Assembly: GCF_029168945.1 (NCBI RefSeq)
Contig: NC_083603.1
Coordinates: forward strand, 52,524,406 to 52,588,405
Reading direction: 5' to 3'
Length of the DNA: 64,000 bases
Source of the DNA: Cannabis sativa
Taxonomy: Eukaryota; Streptophyta; Magnoliopsida; Rosales; Cannabaceae
Within the stretch, counting starts at the first letter, position 1. Each line of letters begins with the position of its first letter. The position numbers were made by a program, and so were the translations under genes. Below are positions 12,099-24,215 of the stretch, piece after piece. The notes beneath the pieces are model-generated. The model had not been told where the DNA came from and did no database searches. It saw only the letters and a program-made list of their open reading frames with translations.

Positions 12099-13978
12099 TA
12101 TTGGTTATTATTTTACCAGGATCTTAGATCTACTCACAAGTATGTTTATTAACATCCTAAATATGAACTATAAATTAAACACATATAAAGTTTAAGAAAC
12201 CTTACATTGGGTGCAGCGGAATTATAATGACTCCTTCCGTTCAGATCTCTAACCCTTGATTCCTTTCTGTAGCAGAGTATTATCAAGATCTGAACCTGGA
12301 TCTTCTTCTCTGAATCCTTGATGCTGAATCTCCTTTGCTGTTGATCTTTCTTCACAATCTTCCTCACTATGATTGAGGTATTGCTTGATGTGTGTGGGCA
12401 CTACTCTAATCACTAAGAGAGGTTCGAAATTTTGAGGAAGAAAAGAGAGAGAGAGTGGCGGCTAGAGAAGAGAGTGGAGGCTCGTGTTTTTCGATTCGTA
12501 AAGTGTAATTTTGCTGAAGCCTTCACTATCTATTTATAGCATTCCTTCTAGGGTTTGATTTGAATTATATGGCATTAAAATAATGAAAAAATCATTTAAA
12601 AAAGATAACATAAGTGGCCGGCCCTAGGCTTGGTGGACTGGGCCTTGATTTTTGCAATTTTGCAATTTTACCACTTTTGTATCTGATTTTCTGAAAAATG
12701 CCAATTTCCTAATTCAATCATTTAAATGCCAATTCTAACTATTTAATAACTATAAATAATTATTAAATAATATTGTCATTTATCATATTTATTAATTGCA
12801 CCATACAAAGTATCACAATTAACAAATATGCCCCTGTTAACTCTTTCTTTACAATTTCGTCCTTACTTAGTGAAAATTTCACAAATAGACATAGTCTAAT
12901 TTGTGAATTATAATTGATTAATCAAAACCAATTACATGAGTCTTACAAGCAATATTATCTCAACTAGTGGGGGGACCATGGGTCTATATAACCGAGCTTC
13001 CAATAAGTAGATCAAGAATTTAGTACTAAAATTCACTAACTTATTAATTCTTCGTTGAATCCACGCATAGAACTTAGAATTGCACTCTCGCATATAGAAT
13101 GCTCTATATGTTCCACCATATAGACACATCATTAGTTATCCATTGTTATAATCCTAATTTGATCAATGATCCTCTATATGAATGATCTACATAGTAAAGG
13201 GATTAAATTACCGTAACACCCTACCATGTATTTTATCCTTAAAACACTTGACCCCGTATAAATGATATTTCAGCTTATGTGAAATGAGATCTCCACCATT
13301 TATTTTCGTTTGGCCAAGCTCGAAGGAAATCATCCTTTGCTTACTATTTGCCAGATAGAAGCTATAGATTCCATGTTTATGCTAGCGCTCCCACTCAATT
13401 GCACTACCGTGTTCCCAAAATGTACGTATCACCCTGACCTAAAAGTAGGCTTAACTAACAAATCAAAGAACACGAATAGCCTTTCAAGATTGAGCCTAAT
13501 CATAACGGGATTAAGATCATTTGATCTAGGATCAACTTGGCGATATTGACTTGAATAGATTTTACGGTAACTTTTATTAAATCTAAATCAAAGTTCAATA
13601 TCGGTCCCTTCCAATGCATACTCCATGCATCCAACCTGAGCTTTACTTTAACCAATGTTCTGGAAAGAACATAGTATTTCTCCAAATACAAGTAAACTCT
13701 TGTTGTAGATTATCATATCAGTAAAACCCTGTGTCTGATAAATCTAGGAAACTTTATTCACATAGTCATGTTTACTTTCCAATGTGATGACAGCACAATA
13801 AACATGATCAAGTATGTGAAAAGGGTTTAAGATGAATTTATAAATCAATTAGACAAGCAATTGATAAAGTGAGCCAAAACATACACAAATGAATGAAAAA
13901 TACTTCTGTTTCTTTATTGATGTTGAATAAAATAGATTACATTGAAACGGAGTTTTATTTAGGGCATAAAACCTAACA
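12099..13978 (-). repeat. Element B 5' LTR
   Basis: 1880 bp. Matches the 3' LTR except for a 12-bp deletion, a terminal TG-to-TA change on the plus strand and several CAG/CTG-context differences (12484-12500, 13088, 13352). Confidence 0.95.
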
Positions 13979-13983
13979 CTCTC
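13979..13983. repeat. Target-site duplication CTCTC of element B (right copy)
   Basis: Directly repeats 3882-3886. Element A gag continues from here. Confidence 0.95.
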
Positions 13984-15099
13984 CCCGATGGTGCCTCTTG
14001 CAGCTAGGGCACTCGGGGTAGGAGAAGCGAGTCTCATTACCACCAGGACGACTCCCTCTGTTCTGGTTCCCCCGGAACCTCTTGTTCTGACTGGAGCCGC
14101 CCGGGGCGTGGGTGCCCTCTTCCTCCGATCAATGGCCGAACCACTACTCCCCGCCGAAGCCCGATGCAGAGGGGTAGGAGCTCCGCCACCAACCGAGTAC
14201 CGGGCCGAATCCGACATACATCCCACCGCGCCCTCGGCCCGCAAGGCCTTCTCCACCATCCGAGCGTAGGTGGTGTTGTCGTCGATGGTAATCATCGTGT
14301 CATGCCTCGATCTTGGGATTCAACCCGTCCCGCATACTTCTCCTTTCTCGCCGAAGCCTGGCCAAGACAATTCCCGAGGCTAACCTCGCCAACCGGTCAA
14401 ACTGAGTAGTATACTCAGTGACACTCATGTTCTCCCGCTGGGTCAGGTGAACGAATTCCTTTCTCTTGGCGCTTCTAACCGCCTCGTTGTAGTACTTCGC
14501 ATTGAAGAGTTCCTGGAACCTCTCCCAAGTCATGGTGGTGACATCGTGAATCTGAGACACCATGTCCCACCATACCAGGGCATCTTCCTGGAACTGAAAT
14601 GTGGCACACACCACTCTGTCGTTGCCGGTGACACCCATAAAGTTCAAGATTCTGGTGATCACCGTAAGCCACTGCTCGGCTTTCGACACATCTGGACCTC
14701 CCAGGAATACCGGAGGTGCTTGCTTCCGGAACCGCTCATATAAAGGTTCCAATCCGTGGGCCGCCACTACCATCTCGGCACAGGCAACGAGGGGCAGTGC
14801 CGCCGGAACTACTCTAAGATCGGAACTGCAGGAGCACCCTGCTGTCTCAACCTCTGAATCTCGAGGTCTTGTTCTTCGATCCTGGCTTGCATCTCCGCAA
14901 ACCGCAACTCCCAGTTCGGGGCTCCCTGATCGGCTGGGGGAGCCTGGGCAGCTTGTGGCGGGTTCTCATCACCCCGACCACGAGCCCTGCCTCGGGGACC
15001 TCTACCTCGGCCCCTAGCAGGTGGGGGAAACCGAGCTCCCTCTCCCTGATTCGACCCCACTGAGTTGCCTCGACTCCTGGTAGTCCGCCTGGCGTCCAT
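13984..15099 (-). pseudogene. Element A gag (N-terminal and capsid regions), frameshifted
   Basis: Minus strand from the ATG at 15099 (MDARRTTRSRGNSVG). Order: a Gly/Arg-rich N-terminus, a short coiled-coil-like stretch (RFAEMQARIEEQDLEIQRLR), then the Ty3 gag capsid region with LGGPDVSKAEQWL, FQEDALVWWD and FQELFNAKYY, then a serine/glycine linker leading to the first cysteines of the nucleocapsid, where element B is inserted. One-base frameshifts occur near 14825 and near 14300. Downstream coding continues at 3881. Confidence 0.88.
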
Positions 15100-15378
15100 C
15101 TAGTTAGAACCGCCTGCGAAACCAAGAGTTGGCATATCGTGTCGTATTCAAGGCGAGCTTACTAATGCCGCTTAATTTGGAAATTAGAAATGAAACATGC
15201 GCCTATTCTACTATCAAAGCTACTAACATGCTTCCTAACAGTGCTTTTCTTTTTTTTTTTTTTTTTTTCATAACCGAATAAAATAAACTACTAAAGCAAT
15301 AAAGGCTTACCGAACCGTGAACCGAGCTAATCGCCGATGATGATTGTACATGTCGTGACGATCTTCGGAAGACAACCT
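15100..15378 (-). other. Element A leader between primer site and gag
   Basis: About 280 bp of untranslated sequence with a poly-T run at 15250-15269. No other signal seen. Confidence 0.6.
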
Positions 15379-15394
15379 GGCGGCTCTGATACCA
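15379..15394 (-). other. Element A primer-binding site (initiator tRNA-Met)
   Basis: Minus strand TGGTATCAGAGCCGCC, three bases inside the 5' LTR. The first 13 bases fit the 3' end of plant initiator tRNA-Met. Confidence 0.9.
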
Positions 15395-15397
15395 AAT

Positions 15398-17623
15398 TGT
15401 AACACCCTAACTAACTTAGGCGTATTACGTGATTTTTAAACGTACTGTGCAGCTCGTCGCTAATCAACGAGGTTTATGGAAAAACGTGATTAATTAAAAT
15501 TTTGCTTTTTCATTAAACTTATAAACCATTTTGCAAAAAGTCTCGGGATCCCGATTTATAAAAATATTTACAAACGTTTCTACTGTTCAACTTTTACATC
15601 AAAATAAGGTCATCTAACGACCGTTACAAAAATCTCAGCCCTGCTGTCCCGAGGATCGTACGCTCCAGGCCTAACCGCCCCGACATGTACAATCCCATAA
15701 GCTCGCTCACGGTCCATCAAGAATCGCCTTGCCTTTACCTACACATGCAACGTAAACCGTGAGTCGACGTACCCGCAAGAAAAGCATAATAATATCATAC
15801 ATAAAACCGACCGCCGTGTCCAACACGATACCGAGTCCCGCCATCGCCATGTCCAACATGGTACCGAGCACTACCGCCATGTCCAACATGGTACCGAGTT
15901 TTGAACGTTCGGGGGACCCGCACTATTGACAAGTATCCTCCCGATCGGCCGAACCTGGCCATACTCCGCCGCCGGTCATACTCCACTGTACCGACGGATA
16001 GGTCAATAAGATCGAACCACCAACCGTTGTCGGCTGATCGGTCGAACCGGTCATACTCCGGCTGCTGGTCATACTCCAGCCTGTACCGACATGACAGGGT
16101 TGGGTGGTTCGAAGCCTAAATACATATCTAATGTAAACTAACAGGCTTCCTACATGCACGCTAAACATGTAAACTACATATGCATACTGTTATACTAATC
16201 TTACCTGGATTCCGATTTCAAAGTGTGTGCTCAACTGACCGGAATCGAAGCCGAACGGCGGATTGACATCGGCTCCTAAACCATAAAAACCACAACGCTA
16301 TAAGTTGACACGCTAAATCACTTCCCGGACTAAAACTCGAAACTAAAAGTTTCCCTATCGATAAAAAGCATGGCAATCCCCCTAAAAACCCAAAAACGAG
16401 GAAAACTAGGGTTCGAAAAATCCCCCATCCGAAGTCCGGTTGCCCAACCGAATTCCGGCTCGGGAAAATTCGAACCCCATCCGAATTCCGGATGCTCAAC
16501 CGAATTCCGGTTCCTCGCAAAGAACCAAAAATGCCCATATCTCGACCAATTCGAACCCAAATGGTCCCAAACTTTCCAGACCTCCTACATAGGTCCCAAA
16601 TGACCATTCCAAGGCCTCAAACCTACCCAGAAACCTCACAAGCAAATTTCACCATTGAAGACCAAGCTTTGAGTTCAAGAACTCAAACTTGGTTAAACCC
16701 ACTAGCATGCACCCTAGCCTAGTTAATTCTACTTAACTAAGCAAGAAAAACCCTCTGCAAACTAACAAAAACACCCAGCAATTATACAGAAACAAAACAT
16801 GCATTTTCTCACAAAAATCATCAATTTTCATATATAATAAAAAGCTTGAACAATCTAGCTACTCATGCTTCACACAACTCATTTAACATCAAAAATCATG
16901 CTTTGAACAACATAAATCAACAACAAAATACAGCAGAAACAACTCTCAAAATTCACATGCATTTTCAACACTTTTCATCATTTTTTTCCAAGAAATTTAA
17001 AGAGAAATGAACAAGGAAGCACATACCACAACAAGGGATCACAAAGTAGCAAGTTAGAGCTTGAATCACCAAAGAAAACCAGCCCTTTGAACCCCCAAGC
17101 CTCAGCCGAAAGAGAGGAAAAAGAGAGAGAGAGAGAGTGTTTTTTTTTTTTCTATTTTTCTTTAAAATTGCCTAAGTGTTGAAATTTTAGAAAAAGGGAA
17201 TATAACACATTTACTTCAGCCAAATAATCACATAAATAATCATTTATTTTCCAATTAATAAATCATACAAAACAAACACTAATGGGGCAAAAAGACCATT
17301 TTGCCCCTCCACCATAAAATCATGCAAAACATACTAAAGGGGTATTTTTGGGACATTCTAAATTCCCGGCCATTCCCGACATTCCCAATGTCTAAACCCG
17401 TCCCCAAAATACTAACATACTAAGTTGTGATTTCTACTGAGCCAAACGCCGCGTTCCAAAATACCGGACACCAGAAATGCGAAATATAAAAACTGCTGAT
17501 GACATAAATATGCATATCTGAATTCCGTAAATAACAATGATAAATTATTTAAATAGCTATAAATAATTTCCTGATTAATCATAAATAACTGCTAATTTCC
17601 AAATTAACTAAGCGGGCTTTACA
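15398..17623 (-). repeat. Element A 5' LTR
   Basis: 2226 bp with TG/CA ends (TGTAACACCC on the plus strand, ending GGGCTTTACA). Internal features include a three-unit repeat at 15811-15898 whose core CCATGT-CCA-ACATGG is palindromic, an imperfect duplication built on GGTCATACTCC at 15951-16090, three copies of CCGAATTCCGG at 16438-16510, and a GA-rich run near 17130. Confidence 0.93.
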
Positions 17624-20600
17624 TCTAGCGTCTCGAGGTTATATTGAAAACATTTAACTTTTGTAAGACCAACAATGGAGATCGAATATCTTAATAATAA
17701 TCAAGCTCATTATTTAAAGTGAGTTGTATTTTCTTTGATTCTCTTTATTTAATTTATTTATTTTAAATATATATTTATTTAAAATTTCCAATTTAGAATG
17801 AAAAATTCTAAATATAAATTTTAATTTAATATTTATAAATTTTACTTAGATGGATATAAAAATAACATGAATTATTTCCATCTTAGGAATAATTTCCAAT
17901 AAATATTTAGAAAAATATTCAATTTAAGTTGTTACAAAATTAATATAAATTAATTTACAACTCAAATTTAATTTTCTATAAATATATATTGCATTTCGAA
18001 ATTAAAGTATTTAAGAATACAATTTTTGAAAATGCATGTTAAAATAAAAAATTAATCCTGGAAAAATTATTCTAATTTAATGTTGGCCCAAAATTAATTT
18101 ACAACAAAAAATATAATTTTCCTATTTAATTAAATATATAAGAAAAATTTCAAATATTTATGTATGATGATAAAAATCAACTTAAATATTAATTTTCTAT
18201 TTAATTAAATACACTAGAAAAATACTTCAAGCAAAAATATCATCTATCTAGATTTTCCTTTGACTAATTAATTAAATTTCTAATAATATACTTTAATTCA
18301 ATTTATTTTAAATTAATCAATAAATGAAAAAATCATTGATTTAAGTTGATCCAAGAATTAATTAAAATAAATAATTAATTTACAACTTAATCTATTTTTC
18401 AATATAAAATTCGAAATTCTAGCATTTAAGAAGTGCAATTTCGAAAATTGATTAATAAAATAAAGAAAAAACATATTTTGAAAATTATTTAAATTTAGTT
18501 GAAAAAATAAATTTCAACTAAAAATAATTTTCTATTTAATTAAATGTCATGAAAAAAGAAATATTTAAGTATGATGATAAAAATCAACTTAGATATTCAA
18601 TTTTCAAATTAATTAAATGTATTAAATTCAAGAAATAAATAATTAAGTGTAGAGAAGGCTTAATTATTAGTCTCTAGTTTAATACTAGGAAAAATATACT
18701 TAAAATAAATTGTACCAAAATTAATTATATAAATAATTAATTTCACAATGTATAATATTTTCCTATTTAATATTAGAAATAATAAGTAGTCTAGAAATAA
18801 CTATCTAGAAAATATCTTATTTGACTAAGTATCTTTTACACAAAATTTAAAAAAAAAAATATCTAATTTAAGTTGTATTAGAATAAATCTAGAACTTAAA
18901 TATTTTTCAAATTTAAATTTAATTAAATATCAAAAATTAAGTTGTAACCACTTAATTTGAAAATATTCCATTTTAAGTTAATATTTGAAAAGATATTAAC
19001 TTAAAAAATATCTAAAGAATCTTAATAACCAATGCCTAAAATTCCTCAACTTAATTTTGAAATTTGAAATTCAAAAGATATTCAGATTTAAGTTGGTTTG
19101 TTGTAGATAACTAAATATCAACTTAAATAAGAATATTTAATGAAAAATTTAAATTAAGTTCCAGAAAGAATCTAGATGGTTATAATTCTATATTTAATTA
19201 AATACAAGAAAATACATATAGTTTAGCTTAGAATAAAAAATTCTTTAAACTATAATTTTCTTAAATTAATTTCAAAATAAATGAAATTAATTATGTTGCT
19301 AATCAATTTTATTAGGTTAAACTAGTGTAATTAACCTAGTACAGTTGTTCAGATCAGGCAAATGGGCCTTCACAATTGGGGTGGTTCATGTGAGGGGGTG
19401 CTGGGTTCAGTATGTCGTACCCACTTCTATGGCTCCCAACTCTCACACAAGGCCCAAAAGAGAGGAATTTAACCTTAATAAGAACAACTGTTATTAATTG
19501 AATAAGCCTAATAACTAAATGGGCCTAAATAAATTCTATCAAGAACTATGATAATTTATTTTAGCAACAACAACCTATATGTATCTATAATCAAATTAAA
19601 CACATAGGCTCACACAGGCACACTTTGGATGGGTCCTATCATGTTGCTAGGTCATACACAGATGAAAGAAGATTGTAAATATACCTGTTACAAATTATTA
19701 ACTTGACCAAGGGAGCCATCAGATCATTAGATCTGGCAAAAAGTAACCATGGCTATTTGCAATCAAGTAATAATAGGTTTTGAAAACTTACAAATAAGCT
19801 AAAACACATACTCCTGCAACAAGGTTAGTTGGATAGTTGGATGTAGGATTTATTTAATTTTAAATTAAATATTTAATTTCGAAAATAATTAATTAAATAA
19901 TAATAAAAAAATCGAAAATTTAAAAAAATTTTGAAAAATTCGAAATTTTTAAAAAATTTAAATTTAAAATTAAACCTACAATTTTTGAAAAATTAGGTTT
20001 CAACCAACCTAAATATCATTTCAAAAATTTGCTAACTACTTTTAAATTTTAAATGTTATTTTATAAATAAAATTAAATAAAAAATTAGAAAAGATAAATA
20101 AATATCTTTTTCAAATTTTAAATGTAATTTAAATAAATAAAATAACAAAATTTAAAAAATTAGCAAAATATCTTATATCATTTAAAAATTACATGATTAT
20201 AAATATCTTATTTTTAAATTTAAAATAAGATAAGATATAATCAAATTTTAAAATAAGATAGATTTTTAAGCAAGAAGATAGATACTAATTCTATTCAAAT
20301 TCAAATTACACTAATATCTTGAATTAAATTTAAAAAATATTAAATTAATTCAAAAAGATAATTAGAATTGAATTAGGAATAGTAATAGTATAAATACAAA
20401 ACTATACCAAAAATCGGAAGTTAATTCCATGAAAAAGCATGAAAAATCGAAGAAAAACGAAAAAATTGTGAACTGTACGGACAGATTTGCGATCGCAGGA
20501 AAATTTCATCACAGCCCCGATTTTTTCAAATCTTCAAAAATTCATAACTAATTCAAATAAAATCGAAATTGAGTTCTGTAAAAGGCTAACTTGCTTAATT

Positions 20601-20776
20601 TTTCCCATACTATCCAATAAAAATAATTCCAGAAACAAAATCGCAATTATTTTTCACGAAAATTTACAAACATCAATCAATCATCAAATAACACTCAATA
20701 CAACATGATACCATCCAAAGAACATACAAACAATCGTTTTAAAGTCCAAATTTCTTGCAAGTAAATCAATTACCAT
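17624..20776 (-). other. Element F untranslated leader (partial)
   Basis: AT-rich and non-coding, collinear with the leader of element D read in reverse. Contains the shared GC-rich island at about 19355-19465. Confidence 0.8.
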
Positions 20777-20789
20777 GGCTCTGAGGCCA
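20777..20789 (-). other. Element F primer-binding site
   Basis: Minus strand TGGCCTCAGAGCC, two bases from the LTR; same variant as in B, C and D. Confidence 0.7.
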
Positions 20790-20791
20790 GT

Positions 20792-22685
20792 TGTTGGAAA
20801 TTATTTTACCAGGATCTTAGATCTACTCACAAGTATGTTGATTAACACCCTAAATATGAACTTTCTAAAACGATGAAATAAACACATATAAAGTTTAGGA
20901 AACCTTACATTGGGTGCAGCGGAATAATATGACTCCTTGCGTTCAGATATCTAGCCCTTGATTCCTTTCTGTAGCAGAGCATTATCAATATCTGAACTTG
21001 GATCTCTTTCTCTGAATCTTTGATGCTGAAACTCCTTTGCTGAAGATCTTTCTTCACGATCTTCCTCACTATGATTGAGGTATTGCTTGATGTGTGTGGG
21101 CACTACTGTAATCACTAAGGATTTCGAAATATTGAGGAAGAAGAGAGGGAGTGTTCAGCCAAATAGGGAGAGAGACGGCTCAATTTTTCTGATTCAGAAA
21201 GTGTCAGAAGAAAAGTCTTATTTTCCTGAAGCCTTCACTATCTATTTATAACATTCCACTAGGGTTAGATTTGAATTATATGGCATTAAAATAATGAAAA
21301 AATCAACTTAAAATACACACAATAGGTGGCCGGCCATACACTTAGTGGATTGGGCCTTGCTTTTTGCAATTTTACAATTTTAACACCTTTTGTATCTGAT
21401 TTTCTCAAAAATGTCAATTTCCTAATTCAACCATTTAAATGCCAATTCTAACTATTTAATAACTATAAATAATTATTAAATAATATTGTCATTTATCATA
21501 TTTATTAATTGAACCATACAAAGTATCATAATTAACAAATATGCCCCTATAAACTCTTTCTTTACAATTTCGCCCTTACTTAGTGAAAAATTCACAAATA
21601 GACATAGTCTAATTTGAGAATTATAATTGATTAATCAAAACCAATTACATGAGTCTTACAAGCAATATTATCTCAACTAGTGGGGGGACCATGGGTCTAT
21701 ATAACCGAGCTTCCAATAAGTAGATCAAGAATTTAGGACTAAAATTCACTAACTTATTAATTCTTCGTTGAATCCACGCATAGAACTTAGAATTGCACTC
21801 TCAGTATATAGAATGCTCTATATGTTCCACCATATAGACACATCATTAGTTATCCATTGTTATAATCCTAATTTGATCAATGATCCTCTATATGAATGAT
21901 CTACACAGTAAAGGGATTAAATTACCGTAACACCCTACTATGTATTTTATCCTTAAAACACTTGACCCCGTGTAAATGATATTTCAGCTTATGTGAAATG
22001 AGATCTCCACCATTTATTTTCGTTTGGTCAAGCTCGAAGGAGATCATCCTTTGCTTACTATTCGCCATATAGAAGCTATAGATTCCATGTTTATGCTAGC
22101 GCTCCCACTCAATTGCACTACCGTGTTCCCAAAAGGTACGTATCACCCTGACCTAAAAGTAGGCTTAACTAACAATTCAAGGAACACGAATAGCCTTTCA
22201 AGATTGAGCCTAATCATAACAGGATTAAGATCATTTGATCTAGGATCAACTAGGCGATATTGACTTGAATAGATTTTACGGTAAGTTTAATTAAATCTAA
22301 GTCAAAGTTCAATATCGGTCCCTTCCGATGCATACTCCATGCATCCCAACCTGAGCTTTACTTTAACCAATGTTCTGGAAAGAACATAGTATTTCTCCAA
22401 ATACAAGTAAACTCTTGTTGTAGATTATCATATCAGTAAAACCCTGTGTCTGATAAATCTAGGAAACTTTATTCACATAGTCATGTTTACTTTCCAATGT
22501 GATGACAGCACAATAAACATGATCAAGTATGTGAAAAGGGTTTAAGATGAATTTATACATTATGTACATATAATCATGAAATAAATCATGTGAACCATGG
22601 AACATTAAATGTTATTTCTGATCTATATTAATAAGTAAATCTGATTATATTGAAATGAGTTTTATTTAGGGCATAAAACCCAACA
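20792..22685 (-). repeat. Element F 5' LTR
   Basis: 1894 bp, with D-type U3 at 22555-22660. Its partner LTR is outside the window. Confidence 0.9.
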
Positions 22686-23110
22686 AGTTGTCGATCTGGA
22701 ATTTTCTCCAAGAACTGAGAACATATTCGAGTAAAGAGAGTTGTCTTTAGCTTCACGATTCGCTCGAGTATGAACTCCATTGCCACGACCTTGAGCTCCA
22801 CCTCCTCGAGCCATTTCTACAAAACAAATAATCACAGATCAAAGAGAAACAAGATGAAGAATGACAAGAGCACAGGAATCCTGCTCTAATACCATAACAA
22901 CTCCAGTGAGCTAGAACCGGAAGAAAGCAAAACAGAGAAAACAGAGCAATTGTATTGAATGATCAATCAAATACAAGACACCAATGTTTGTTACTTATAC
23001 CAAGTAACAAAGAAGCAAAATGATACAACAAATAACAGAAAAGTGACAGCTAAGCTAACTAACATCCTAACCGAATCTCAACTAACTCACAACTAACTCA
23101 ACCAATCTTT
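22686..23110 (-). mobile_element. Element G: remnant of a Copia-type element (gag start, primer site, short 5' LTR)
   Basis: The minus-strand ATG at 22814 opens 43 codons beginning MARGGGAQGRGNG, ending where F is inserted. Upstream is TGGTATTAGAGCAGG (about 22880-22894), an initiator-tRNA-Met primer site with one mismatch in the first 12 bases. Then comes a probable short LTR to about 23105, beginning TGGTTGAGTTAG on the minus strand. The LTR limits are uncertain because no partner LTR is in the window. The start of an RGG-type gag is typical of several plant Copia groups. Confidence 0.6.
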
Positions 23111-23315
23111 ATAATAATTAATAGTAAATGAACAGTATTTTTTAATAATTAGATATTAAACGTCATTTTCATAATTTAGAAGTAAATTAAAGTGGTATAT
23201 GTAAAAATTCCTATATATTTTTATTGTGCATTTATAAAAAATAAAAAGCCCAAAATAAAAATATAAGCTGCTTATACGGTAAATATATTTTTTATTTCTT
23301 GATTGCCACAAATTT
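23111..23315. other. AT-rich flank, nothing recognised
   Basis: About 200 bp between G and H without an ORF, repeat or motif that I can support. Confidence 0.5.
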
Positions 23316-23320
23316 ATATT
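23316..23320. repeat. Target-site duplication ATATT of element H (left)
   Basis: ATATT abuts the LTR start TGTTATAAAA at 23321 and recurs at 28729-28733. Confidence 0.9.
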
Positions 23321-23563
23321 TGTTATAAAATAATATAAAGTAGATGAGAAGAAAGAAGAAGAAGATGAAGAGAGAAAGAGAAAGTGAATGAGAATTTCTG
23401 AGTTGTTTATTCCAATGGGGTGAACCCCTATTTATACAAATACAAGAGTGAGATATTAAGAAACTAAGAAAAAGGGAAACTAAGGAAAAGAGGAATGTTG
23501 ATTACAATTCATGGTAATAAATAAAAGATTTGGACATCCACATAATTATTAATATTTATAACA
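23321..23563 (-). repeat. Element H 3' LTR
   Basis: 243 bp with TG/CA ends; no difference seen from 28486-28728 by eye. Contains a purine-rich GAAGAAAGAAG stretch. Confidence 0.93.
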
Positions 23564-23577
23564 CTCCCCCTTGGATG
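23564..23577 (-). other. Element H polypurine tract
   Basis: Minus strand CATCCAAGGGGGAG adjoining the 3' LTR. Confidence 0.75.
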
Positions 23578-23586
23578 TCCATAATA

Positions 23587-23960
23587 ACTGTCTTATTAAA
23601 AATCTTGCTGAAAACTTGATCAAAGGAAAAAGAGTATAGTGTAAACTAACTCCCCCTCATTTAGGCATTTGTGGAGATCTTTTAATCGACGAATTTCGAT
23701 CTTGTCTGCCGTCTTCTCAAATGTTGATGTTGGTAATAACTTTGTGAATAAGTTTGTAAGATTGACACCTGATTGAATATGTTGAACACCAATATGCATT
23801 TTCTTGAAGCGTATAAAGAAGAATTTCATGAAATGTGTTCTAACTCTATCTCCTTCAATGTACCTCCTTTTAGTTGAACGATGCAAGCAGTATTATCCAT
23901 AGAGAATTGCTTGGGTTGATGCTTCTTTATTGAGTGCAATCCATATGTTTCACGAATATG
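23587..23960 (-). pseudogene. Copia RNase H C-terminal remnant in element H
   Basis: Minus-strand fragment with SGVNLTNLFTKLLPTSTFEK followed by IEIRRLKDLHKC, the usual end of plant Copia RNase H (family pattern: NLAD-FTK-LP-TFEK then a G-RRL motif). Just upstream, in another frame, is a trace of the DNTACI box around 23885-23910. Frameshifted and too short for function. The first usable start is at about 23886. It shows that H derives from an autonomous Copia ancestor. Confidence 0.75.
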
Positions 23961-24032
23961 CTATGCCAATGATCTCACTCACACACATTCTCTACTTGCT
24001 TCATAAAATGCAAGTATGTTAACATGATTTAT

Positions 24033-24215
24033 AGTTGCCTCGTTAAAAACCTTGCCAGAAAAACCCAGTGGGACAAAATCTGAGCTAGGGAAAAGAGTAT
24101 AATATATATTTCATATTCATAATTATTTGCAAGTTGCCTCGTTAAAAACCTTGTCAGGAAAACCCATTGGGACAAAACCTGAACTAAGGGAAAAAGAGTG
24201 CAACATGAATATGTC
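24033..24215 (-). repeat. Two imperfect direct copies of a ~72-bp unit in element H
   Basis: Units near 24033-24103 and 24132-24208 both contain GTTGCCTCGTTAAAAACCTT, then GGAAAACCCA or GAAAAACCCA, GGGACAAAA and an AAGAGT end. They lie directly upstream (plus-strand sense) of the hairpin region. Function unknown. Confidence 0.75.

Larger units (their letters stand above)
3887..13978 (-). mobile_element. Element B: Ty1/Copia LTR retrotransposon, structurally complete, coding frames broken
   Basis: 10,092 bp with LTRs of 1892 bp (3887-5778) and 1880 bp (12099-13978), a perfect 5-bp target duplication, primer site 12084-12096, a ~2.65-kb AT-rich leader, a short gag, pol in Copia order (protease-integrase-RT-RNase H) and a polypurine tract. 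LTRs are nearly identical apart from one 12-bp deletion near 12168 and clustered CAG/CTG differences, so the insertion is recent. Coding frames are cut by many one-base shifts. Element C (43851-53951) is a close sister on the other strand. The host of the insertion is the gag of Gypsy element A. Confidence 0.95.
1..17623 (-). mobile_element. Element A: Ty3/Gypsy chromovirus-type LTR retrotransposon, 3' LTR truncated by window edge, interrupted by element B
   Basis: Read on the minus strand: 5' LTR 15398-17623, primer site 15379-15394, gag 13984-15099, then 10.1 kb of inserted element B, the rest of gag 3674-3881, pol 296-3673, polypurine tract, and the last 311 bp of the 3' LTR. The sequence at 1-311 matches 17313-17623 almost base for base, which proves the LTR pair. 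Domain order PR-RT-RNase H-integrase-chromodomain is that of Gypsy chromoviruses (Del/Tekay-like, inferred from the C-terminal domain). Several breaks make this copy non-coding: a stop in the protease active site and at least two gag frameshifts. The right flank (17624 on) is the leader of element F, so A inserted into F; the left target duplication is outside the window. Confidence 0.93.
17624..22685 (-). mobile_element. Element F: Copia element of the D subfamily (5' LTR and leader only in window)
   Basis: Minus strand. 5' LTR 20792-22685, primer site 20777-20789 and about 3.1 kb of AT-rich leader, cut at 17623/17624 by element A. The remainder should lie left of the window. LTR termini (TGTTGGG and CCAACA) and the first part of U3 match element D rather than B/C. 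F itself interrupts the gag of element G at 22685/22686. Confidence 0.88.

Noticed and set aside
22894..23105. Exact LTR limits for element G
   Set aside because: No partner LTR and no target duplication in the window, so the limits given are approximate only.
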